Shown here in pieces: positions 36,701-48,700 of a DNA stretch of 64,000 bases. The notes below the pieces were generated by a model. The model made no database searches. It was not told the DNA's origin and saw only the letters and a program-made list of their open reading frames with translations. Every line of letters starts with the position of its first letter. The first letter of the stretch is position 1. The stretch spans positions 7,760,001 to 7,824,000 of the forward strand of contig OX365955.1 in the NCBI GenBank assembly GCA_947247005.1, in the 5' to 3' direction. The position numbers were made by a program, and so were the translations under genes. This DNA is from Spisula solida (taxonomy: Eukaryota > Mollusca > Bivalvia > Venerida > Mactridae).

Positions 36701-39700
36701 ATAAATACCTTTTTACTAGTTTAAAGGGACTGCCTCACATAATGGTGTATTGCAAAAAAAACATTTGTCAAATCTCCGCGTAATTTTGGTATAGTTGCTT
36801 GTATATCCCATAAACAACCACACTGACATCAAAAATAACTTGAGAAACTTCGGCATTTAGTAGTTATTTAGTATTTTACATCAAAAATTCTATAGGGTAT
36901 TAAAACCCTATAGAATTAACACTACTCTTACTTAAATTGCCTGAAATTTGTTCGCATTTGATGAAAACGAATCGATAAACAAACCAAATACCTCACTGAT
37001 GTTTACGCTGTAGTTTGTTGATGTTACAGTTTGATCACGTGTGAATATCATAATTCACAAAGCATGTTGGAAGGAAACTTAGCGGGTTTTTGTTCAAGAA
37101 AAAAATACTCAGTGGGCGATATCGAGAGTGGTTAAAATTGCTTATTTGCACCAAATCTTTCATAAAGCAGCCGTCAGTGGCTTTCTATTACATCAATACT
37201 TGGTTAGGTTGGAAAATCACGATATTCAAAAATTTTAGCCCAATCTGTGAGGCAGCACCTTTAAGTAAGTTTAAGTAAGTACAGTTGATATCTAACTAAT
37301 ATCTACAGGATATTCATTAAATCTAGTACAGTACGGGTAATACTATGTTGACAGGTAATTTGTCCGGAAAGCAACCCAAAGATTAAAACATTTCTAAGTA
37401 CCCTGAGGTCACTGGTTCGAATACGAGGAATGGAGAAATTCCGCCTAGAACTAGAGCACAGGATATTGGGTACGACCAGGCAAGGATGTCATAGGGATAG
37501 GCCAAACTGAACAAAATGGCGAGCTTTGTAGTAGAGCAACATTTGGGCTCAAATTAGAGTGAAGTTCTTTTATTTTATATACTAATGTTCTTGTTCAACA
37601 ATTCATTACTGAGGATCTTATGGAAGATTGCCATTTATATCGTCAAATAAGTTTCCACGTAAAATTAAGTATTTTTATTGCAAAATAGTAACAACCTAAG
37701 TCATATGTTGGTGAAGAGAGCTAAGTAAATATACATAATAATAATTTAATAATAACAAATACTTTATTTTACGAGGAAACCACTTTGACAATACATACTA
37801 ACCATCCATAAGATCCTTTTCATGAAGGAACTAGAACAATAACTATGCATATATATATGTAATATGAATTACCTGAAGAAGTTGCGAAAATTGATGTTTG
37901 AATGCCTCTCCAGGCCACTCCCAGTCTATGTCAATACCATCGAAGTCCCGGTCTCTCAGGTACGTGGCCACATTTCTAGAGAATAATTTCATCGTGGATT
38001 TTGAACTGACTATTTGAATAAATCCGCCATTTTTAGCCGCCGCCCCACCAATCGACAGAAAAGTCACCAAGTCTGGATGTTCGATTTTCAGATTGTTAAA
38101 ATCAAAATACTTCCCCTTTTTGTTTACAAGCTGGCCATTGTCATCGCTCTTTGAAGATGGTACAAGTCTTAAATCTTCGATATCAATGTTGGCAAAGGCA
38201 TATATTAAGTGTGTACATAACGTCACATTAATGTCACTGATTTCCATTCTAGCTTTTAAATTTTGTAGTTCATTAGACCAGTTAGTATAATAGCAGAAGT
38301 TCTTCATTCGATTGTCTGAAATAAAATAAAAAGTACACGAGTTTTAATACATATGCATAGCATGCACTGTCACATGACCGCCGTAATCATGTGACATGAT
38401 GTCACATTCGGTTTCTTTTGATATCAATTCTGGGTGGGTTGTAGGCATGGAACCCTATTAGAGGTATGTGCTCGATTTAAATACACACGCTCTTTTCCAA
38501 CATATACTTGCGTTGTCCTCGATATCCTATAGGTAGGGTAACTACTTCAACTTCTAGAGGTCATTGGTTCGATTCCAGACCGCGACACTCCAAAGTCGAT
38601 AAAAATGGTTCTGATATATCTCCCTTTCTTTACTTATGTATATCGCCCCTCCTGGGGCATAGACCGCTCACAAGTCATTTTCAGACATCCTGGTCCGGTG
38701 ACAGTCTCTTCAACTGTGTCCAGGAGTGGCCTGTCCTCCTGGCGTTATGTCTATGTCAAGATCTCTACACCAACTGTTTAGGGTCTTCCTCTCTGTCTCT
38801 TCCCTTGAGGGTTCCATGAAATGGGCTGTCTTATGGTGTTTGAGGCTTTTTTGTGCAGGGTGTGACCTAACCATCCACAGTGCCTTTGCTTAAACTCTTG
38901 GTCGACTGGCTGTTGGTTTGAACGTTCCCATAGGTCTTCGTTTCTGATTGTATCGAGAAATTTTTAAAAAATGTCTGGATCTTCTTGGTGGTTGCAAGTA
39001 TGGCCCTCCATGTTCCAGCGCCATTTGTGTTGAAGATCATAATCATTATTTTAATAGTCAGTTATCTTGATTTTATAACGTAATATCTCCCTTACTTGAC
39101 GCTTATCATAGGTATGGAGTTGTAGGTACTAGCAACTGCTGGTTAGCCCTGTGTCAAGATAATGTGACTGGGTAGTCTTCGTATGACTGGAATACTGTTG
39201 GCCAATTGGACTTAAACCAATATTTAAAAAAGGACCTTCCTTATAACAATGCATGACAAAGAAGGTCAAATTATCTACTCATGTAATTAACAATGACTCA
39301 CCCTCAGTTACATCGTTTGTCAAAAATTAATGCAATTTACGTGTGTGGTAGATCTATAAGTTAAACCCTGATAAATCACCTGCACTATCAATCCTCCAGC
39401 TATAGTAAAACCATTGAAGAGCAACACCATTTGGGAGCTGCAAATATTGGTCATTGTTTAGAGGTTGTTGCTATACAGAGGATGACTTTATAGTAAATAT
39501 CGACTCTGTGGAATGTTGAAGTGGTTGCTATAGAGAGGTTGTTGCTTTACAGAGGTCGCTCTGGAGAGGTTGCACTGTATCCTCATACGAGGAAATCTAT
39601 CAATTCACAAAGTTTCATACATACATATTTTTGTACTTATAGAAGTGGTTTGATAAAGCCGCTTTCTAATTTACATTTTGCAGCCACGACTACCAGTTGT

Positions 39701-42700
39701 CTTAACTGATTTTAGTGGCATTAATTATCTACATTGTACGTGGTACAGTCACAACGTTCCCGGCCTGGGAATATTATAAACATGTTTGACGTCCGATGCT
39801 TTTAAATGCTATTGCAATGCTAAATGCTAAAATGCAAATGCTTAAATTTGCTACAGTTACAACTCTGACCAAGTTCATATTGTGTGATTATGGTTCAAAA
39901 ACAATTATTCGATACTTCGTTTGAAACCGATATTTACTTTACGTTGAGTATGAACGATGTTACAGATCACTTGGAAAAATCTCGCAAATTATCTAGCTTT
40001 AATTATTTACTACTCTATCATAATGGTGGCGCTATGTCGTGAACTTTATCATGACACTATGTCAATGTTATAATAAAACATATGTGAAGAATCAGTGTGG
40101 ATCAGGTAGGTATTTAAACTATGACAAGCATTATTAGATCTAGTACATATAATACAATCTGGGAAAATCATTCAGAACGCGTGATTTGTACGGTTTTCAA
40201 ATATTTCTGGCATTTTCAAAATACTCTTAATTTATATTTGATTCTAACACGATCTGCGGAATAATCCATATACGCATAGAGCAAACCAGGGCATGTATTA
40301 TTACCGCAATAACATATACCTATCAAATTGGCTGTTACTATTTACGCCCCGTATCACGTGACACATTTAGGAATGAATGAACTAAAACTTTATAGTATAA
40401 ACTTCAACGGTTCGAGAACAAGGCAAGTTGCACGCGTATCCAGTGTTACAGCTATGACGCATCTATTTTTAAAAACTCCAATATACTCTCGAAACTAAGT
40501 TACATAAAAACTTCTGATAATCAATGCATTTATATTTTTCATTTCATGAACTAGATACCCTATACTCGTGTTATTAAAAGTGTTTCAATGTTTAAAACGT
40601 GTTATTTCCTTCAGAAAATTACGAAGGTCGTTTTCATTAACGAGGGAGGTAATTGTACCAGCTAATAAGCCACTCAATTTGAGCGTGGAATTATGTTCAA
40701 TATCAAATGGGTGAAAATGGAATGCGCGCAGTTAAATAGTACGGGATATTATCGTATTTAGAATCGAAATAAAAACTATGTTCGCGTATTTTGTCTTAAA
40801 TAAAGAATGAGGCATTCGAGACCAAATGTTTTGATCGGTTTTGACAGAATTCCGGTTTTCTCATAATCCGGTTTTCTCATAGTCCGGTTTTCTCAGATTA
40901 CTCTGTGACTTGCTTTCATGTATTGTATGATATGTATTTCAGCCAATGATAGTCACAGAACAACATAACCTTCCCAACCTGGATCGAACCCGAATCTTCC
41001 TGGTGACAAGTCAGTGCTCTACCAACTGAGCAATCTGTACGGACATTGCTCTAGACTAACGACTCAGCAACCGCTGTGGGCAAAGGCGTTTTTATGTCCA
41101 TTGTTGTAATCAGGCTGTTATGACAAACGGTTTACTTGTTGGACCATTCTTATATATAAGTTTGTCTTCATCATTAATTTATACAGTAAACATGTACACC
41201 GGCTTGATGAAATGAACTGAATTTCGTCCAGTAAACAAGGCTAGCAAGTCACCATTCATCACCCCAGCGAAGAATGTGCATTGATTACTAATTTATCAAA
41301 CTAACAAATAGTTTATTGCACAATTATGTCAAGATGTCAGTATCAATCAAACAAAACCACAATGATTATTAGGATCATTGACCTGCATGAGTGTTCGTTC
41401 TAACAACATGGTTTATTTGCATAACATCATAAGGTGCATGCAAGAATCCAGCCATATTTCTCAAGGTTCAGAAAGGAATTGCCATAATGGCGGCACTGAT
41501 ACAAAGGGAGTTATCTGTTTATTCTGTGAGGTTTGTGACTGTTGTGAGGGGGTGGTAGGGGAGACCGGGGCTATGTGATACACGTTTCGGTTTTTTACTC
41601 TTTTATAAAACATGAACACACATGCAGCCCTTGTAATGGGGTATACATAAAACTGCACTTAATTTTGACCAAACACGTTCTTTAATTAATCAATTTAACT
41701 ATGCAATAACAATTTACAGCTTGTGGAAAATGGTAAGTACATTTTGTACATGTAACAAATAACCCCGTGTGTTGGGGACAAGTGTTACAGTCCCCGGGGC
41801 AAAATGTTACATGTAGTAAATTTCTACTACCCTGAAGCTTACCTCCATGAATCACGGACGGAGGTGAAGAGGCGAGGTAGGAAAGGTTGGGGCGGTTGAA
41901 TTTTGATTGTTTGGAACATAGTAAAAATTTTCATACTTGTCCGCCCTTAGCCCCAAAAGGTCGGGGCAATTTGTGACACTTAACGAACTATTTTTAAGCG
42001 GTTGAAATTATTGATGCATAGTTATATTGAATAATCAAGTAACTTGCTTTGTCGAAATTAAGTGTAGTTTTATGTATACACCTTTATTAGGGCCGTATAT
42101 GAGTTCACGCTTTCTAAAATGTTAAAGTTATAAAAATGTAACACTTAGCCCCGGTGGCCCCTTTGTATTATGTAACAAATTGCCCCCAAGAACACTTGCG
42201 TGAATAAATCGCTCTATAGTAAATACCAAAGGTGGCCAAATCCCATTTCTTATTGCTACGGCATGCTTGATGTGTACTCAAACGTTGGCCCATAAGCCCA
42301 AATATGTACAAAATATTGAATATAGAATAAATTGACATTTGAAAATTTGTAAAAATGTTACAAAAAAGCATGAAAATGTGTTTTCAACCTGTAACACAAT
42401 TTGTGAGGATTTGAACTGGTCGCGACATAGCGGATAAAATGGCGGATCGAAAAATGATAACATCAACATGACTGATGATGTAATATAAGGACATCATAGG
42501 TTTGAAAATGCAGTGTAACATTTTGCCCCGTGTAACGCTTAGCCCCGGTCTCCCCTATACCCCAAGAGATATGGTATAAAATCAAATATAAGTATGCCTA
42601 AAATTTGCTGTAGCACCTTGTGATTGACAATTCCTATAAAAAATAATACAAAGTGAGTTTGTCCTAAGATCTTGTGTAAAATCCTTTTCCCCTGCGATAG

Positions 42701-45700
42701 AAACCAAAGACCATACTGTTTGAATATACTATGCCCTAGTAACTGAAATTCAAGGTATACGAGGCCCTCGCATATGTAGTTCTTAATGATGTATCACTCC
42801 ATTCAATATTCCAAGATCACACGATTTTGTTCATACTTTTCATTATGTAAATTTGAATACAATGACCAGCCTAGTTATAAATTAAAATGACGTTACATTC
42901 GCATGACACATGATCGAATACCTATAGATGTGTTCGGGCGTATGGTTTTTGTCCGTGTTTGAAGTATGTTTGTCATTAAAATGTATTATTAATTGAATAT
43001 GAATAATTAAATACCACGCTGATTATAAACACGACAATCTGATGGAGGAGAACGGAAGTCTGCCCTATGCAAATAGTGTTCAAACGTTAATTAGCAATCG
43101 TAGTTATTTGTTTATGATTTAATGTACAAGGAATGTCAAATGAGAAGGTTTTTGTCTTAATTGTTATGTTTGAAGAACAAGTCAGAATGTCTGTACCAGT
43201 ATAAAGCATCATGAATCTTCAACTGACTGAATTTTTCCTTAACCTTGTAGGAATTCTGTGGTTTGCTAACAATCTTAAAGTCATATAATTCAGAACCCCT
43301 TACCCGAGGCGGAATTCGAACCCACGGCACCAACGCCAATGGCATCTAGCACTGAAGTGATAGCAATCTATTAAATTGTTTTTTTTTCTTTTAGCCTATA
43401 TGGCCCGTTGACAGCAACATACATCTACCATATTCATTCCTTAAATCACACACTGTTTGTCTCATCTCGTGCCAAAAATAAAATACATTGTAGTGTTTGT
43501 TTCCCCTTACCTACCTACCCGAGCAAAAAGTCCACTCTCCAAAATAATTTTGACCCTCCAAAAACACATTATTTTAAAAAACATGTCGGATACGTATGAA
43601 CGAACTATGTGCAAATCCTGTTGAGTATGAGTTTGAATCAAGGAGACACTTATATTAATGTATATTTATCATTTCAGACAGACATTATCCCTTACATGTC
43701 TACATACACTAAATCACAATGTATTCCAATTTAACATCAATCAAAACAGTATAACTCGTAAAGTGCATAGGCAAAACAAATATCATTGACAATAATATAT
43801 TTAAAAAAAAGATAGATTTTTCTCCAAACATTTTACCTACCAACCCAACTCGAATTGGTCAGTGTCGGGAAGGTGAAACAAACAATATTTTATTTTTTGC
43901 TCGTATGACTTTTTATTTGTGTTCCAAAACACCGAAATTACATTTACGTATTTGTATATAAAGTTTTGATTTTGTTGTCGATTTTTCAACGAACTCCTTT
44001 TATACTAAAATGCATTTCCGAGACTCCAAAAACAAAACAAAAAGTAGGCGTCATCTTCCTATCCTCAGTGTTTCATGTCTAAAAGAGTCAGTTCCTGAGA
44101 GTTCCTAGTATTCAGTATTGGGTTAAATCCCAACAGGAATCTCACAGTTCAACACTATTCTCACATACTATACAGATCATCCAATTCTCAGTTGAACGAT
44201 ATTCGTGCATATATTTGGTTAGACTTATTTACAACGATGATAGGAATTCAATAACTCTTCCTGATTGATCACTTCGTTTTCAAAGTAATGTTTATTTTAC
44301 ACCGAAACTAAAACTACTAGTAGGCCTATGTCATTCATCACGCGTAGGTAAAGAAGAATCAATTTTAAATACAATGTACATGTATACAGTAATTCTATCA
44401 AATATTGATGTTAAAAGTTTAACAACATCAAGCACTATTCCTCAACATGCTCAGTTCGTCCGTTCGTCTGTATGTCAGTCCGTCCGTCCTTAAATGTATC
44501 GACCGTAATTTGAAAAGTAATTAAGTTACAGTCCGACCAGTATTAGCAGAGTTATTGCCCTTGGAATGATAAAATATGATGAAATTTTCATTGTGTCATC
44601 CGTAACTTGAAAAAGTAATTGTGCTACAGTCTTCCAACTCCATTAGGAATATCAGTCAGCATGTGTTGTTATGCACTTATATAGTTTAAATTCGGATCCG
44701 ACAAGTATTAGAAGAGTTATTGCCCTTGAAATGATGAAGATAGGCTTGCGTTGTCGGTAACTTGAAAAGTGATTGTACAACCGTCTTCAAACTTCATAGG
44801 AATATTAGTCAGCATAGGCTGTTATGCACCTATTTATTTTATTCGGATCAGACCAGCATTAGAAGAGTTATTGCCCTTGAAATGATGAAGACAGGCTTGC
44901 ATTGTCGGTAACTTGAAAATGATTGTACTGCAGTCTTCAAACCTCGTAGGAATATTAGTCAGCACGTTTTGTTAAGCACCTATACATTTTATTCAGATCT
45001 GACCAGTATTAGAAGAGTTATTGACCTTGAAATGATGGAATTTGATGAAATTTCGCTTGTATCATTCATAAATCTAAATGTATTTGAGATACAGTTTTCA
45101 AAACTTGTAGGAATATTAGTCAGCATGTGCATTTGAGTTATGACCCTTAACATGGCCAAATGGTAAGTGGTGGCATCCGTGTCCTATGGACACATTTCTA
45201 GTCATTGTCTAGAGTTTACAAAATAACCAAAATGTAGTTGAAATATGAACATCTGAGTACTGTAAAATCACATATCCTTTCCGCTACCATAGCGTACTAA
45301 TGCAGACTCGCCGGGATGGCCATTTCGGCCTTCCGTAGTTTTCGACCTAAATGCCCATATTCAGGAATTTTGCTGTCATGGGTACACAGGCATCCCAGAC
45401 TACAGGATATTACGGGCCCAGGGTCGTGCACAGGGTTTTAGGCCCGCTAGACCCCTTTTAAGAGGGCTTTGAACGTAGATTTTACAAAACTGAAATTACT
45501 GGTCCTACCCGCCATTGCGGTACGATTCCCTGTGGAATTGCATTAACATTTAGCGCCAAAAAGTTTTTATTGTTCTATAGCAGGAATATAAGGCTAGACA
45601 AAGGGGTCAGGACCAATGCCCTAAAGGGGCCAAAAAGTAGGCCCGTCAAGCTAAAAAAAAAAAAAAAGTTTTTCGTGCAAGGGTCACCGTCACATCGTCA

Positions 45701-48700
45701 TTTCCGGTGACCTTTAGTCGAAATATTGACAATTATTTCTACTTTCGGTTTGGGGTAGGTATGTAGCATCCGGATGTATCGAGTTTTTATCAGTGCTGCA
45801 AGTCAATAGTGTCTCAGGGACGGGGTATAGGGACCATATGAATTTCTCATAACCCCCCAAAAAATCGTGGTAGCGGAAAGGATAATATATATGAGCCAGT
45901 CTCCAGAAAAAAACTGCTATTTTGACATTATGTAATGACTACATGAAACAAGGGTTTAAAAAAGCTTTAGAATATAACCTACATTGTGAGCCAATGAAAA
46001 CGCCGCATTTTGGCGGTTAACCGAAAATTTAATCATTAAAATTTTCTCTTCACAGACTTTACGTCATGCGTTGGCGCTACTTTCTATCGGCCAATCAGAA
46101 TGCAGAATGTTATATTCTAAGTTAGTTAGAACATATTAAGTAAATTTTAATGACTAAAAAGGACTCGCTTCGCTTCGCTCGCTCCGCCCTTTTTAATCAT
46201 TAAAATTTACTTAATATGTTCTAACTATAACTTAGAATATAACCTACATTATGAGCCAATGAAAACGCCGCATTTTGGCGGTTAACTGAAAATTTAATCA
46301 TTAAATTTTCTCTTCACAGACTTTACGTCATGCGTTGGCGCTACTTTCTATCGGCCAATCAGAATGCAGAATGTTATATTCTAAGTTAGTTAGAACATAT
46401 TAAGTAAATTTTAATGACTAAAAAGGACTCGCTTCGCTTCGCTCGCTCCGCCCTTTTTAATCATTAAAATTTACTTAATATGTTCTAACTATAACTTAAA
46501 ATAAGAAAAAATGACATATCTATAGATTTAATTTTAAGTAATGTATCCATATATTACTATATCTTAGCTTTAAACGTTCGAAATCACTTGCTTCGTTGCT
46601 ATGGTGACCAATTTTAGAAAAATACTCTGATTGAGAAAAACGAGGAGTTAGTTGTTTAAAACAGAAGTAGCCTTTCTCTTAATGTGAACCTTTACAATTT
46701 GGATATATATTTTAAAACTTTAAACATCATTCTAAAACGTGAAACCATTTTGAACAGTTTTTGTCAGGAATTGATCAAATACTGTATTTATAAAGTACTT
46801 GTTATACGACGTCGAATAACGTTTGAATGGCGTTTGCGACGTCACGCAAAAAGGCTCTGAATAAAGCCTCTACAAAACAGCTGTAACTTCCTTAAAATTA
46901 AGATACTAACAAAATTTATTTTGCATTTTGCTTCATCAGTATTACTCTTTTAAATAATAAAAACTCTCAAAATCAAATATTTTGTCAAAATAGCAGGATT
47001 TCCTGGAGACTGGCTCATATTATACACTCCGCAAAAAGATTTAAGGACCACTTTTTCAAACCTATATTTTTTAATTATTCAAATATTGACATTTTATCTA
47101 TTTAGAATTTAGTATACTTAAAGTATTGGGAAAATGTAAAACACACTATTTATTGCGTAATAACACGGATAAACTGTGGATTTTGCTTTTGAACGGGTCG
47201 CGCTGCAAAACGCTGTTTCTGTCTATGGATTGTAATAGTCAGTTTTGTGATGTTACTCGTTCAATTCATTTTCGTGTTAAGTTTTGGTAATTTCGGACTT
47301 TTATAGTGAGTATACGGCATAAATGCACCTGAGGAGACATTTACAAGTTGGTGACACGGAACAAATTAATGAAATGCTATTGGCTGGACAGACTCAACGT
47401 CACTTTGGACGTCAGTGTAACGTCAGTCATACCGTGGTCGGTCCTGTCGGGTAAAGGTACCTGGCACTTGGTCTGTTGTTGAACGCATAGAAAGAGCCCT
47501 TTCGAGTAAAACGACATACTTTAAAGACCTTTATATTGTCAACATTGCTAAACGTGGGCGGTTCGAATCCGCTTAAACGTCGATTTCTTACTTCCGGCGT
47601 ACATGTGGGGTTCGCATCTGTGAGTAAACTCTTAGAAATAGACTTCATGCTACCAATAAGCATGCTCGCATTCCTGCTTTCCGTCCACCATTGACCCCAG
47701 AACACATGAATGTTTTTACTGACATTATTTCTGGAACCCCGAAACATCCCGTTAGCCAGACTCCTGTCTGTTCTGTTCTTAGACGAATCAATGTTCTGTG
47801 TAGACTTTAACGATGGCAAGAGAAGTGTGTGGCGACAGAAAAACGAAATATTCCTGTACTTTTGTATCCAGGAACACGACATGTTTGATGGTTCGTAAGT
47901 GCTAATTTGCGGTAGGGTCTATGGTGAATCTACAGACCCGTGCGTCACCCAAACGGTGGTGATCCGTGGATGTTCCCTTTCACGATGATGTTTAAAATTA
48001 ATGTGTACGACTAACGCTGATGCTTTAGGTCAGAACTTTGTGATAATGGACTTTAACACCCGGTCAGACAGGGCCCGTGTGATCACGGAGTACTTCGAAC
48101 GCGAGCGTATAGTGCGTATGGACTGGCCTGCTCGGTCCCCTGACATGAATCCGATAGAGCATGCATGCGACATACCTTCGCTGATTGTTAAGTGCACGAC
48201 TTGCCAAACCACAACCCCAGTGGGAACTGACACGTGTACTCATGGAGGAACAGACAAAAATCCCTTGTCTTGCGATCAACGTTGATCAGAACGTTGATTA
48301 GCAGCTGAAAATTCATATGTAGGGTTGTTACGGAAGCTCGAACGGGTCATCTGTGGTATTGGCGTTAGTTATAGCATTGCATTTAATGTGTTTCGACACT
48401 GCTAGAAAAACATCATACCCCACCCACCACTATGCGAACGATGACATTTTGGTAGCGACATCACCTCTATAATTATGTTATATGTATAGATGATGTACTA
48501 TGTATAAATCTGAATAAATATCTGTTCTGTTCTGTTCTTGACCTAGCACGTGTTTACTACTGTCATTTGCCATTGCCCACGTTTACATTTGTCAACTAGA
48601 CATATTGAACATTTGATATCAATTATTGTTTAGTTGTTAGTAATTAGAATGATTGAATATTAACTTAAACATTTTAGAGGAGTATACTAGTATATAAAAG

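Noticed and set aside
40965..41045. functional tRNA on the minus strand
   Set aside because: A and B boxes are present, but the T and acceptor stems do not pair; judged to be a SINE head.
48001..48285. intact 94-residue gene
   Set aside because: It is the C-terminal catalytic piece of the decayed Tc1/mariner transposase, broken off by frameshifts and stops.
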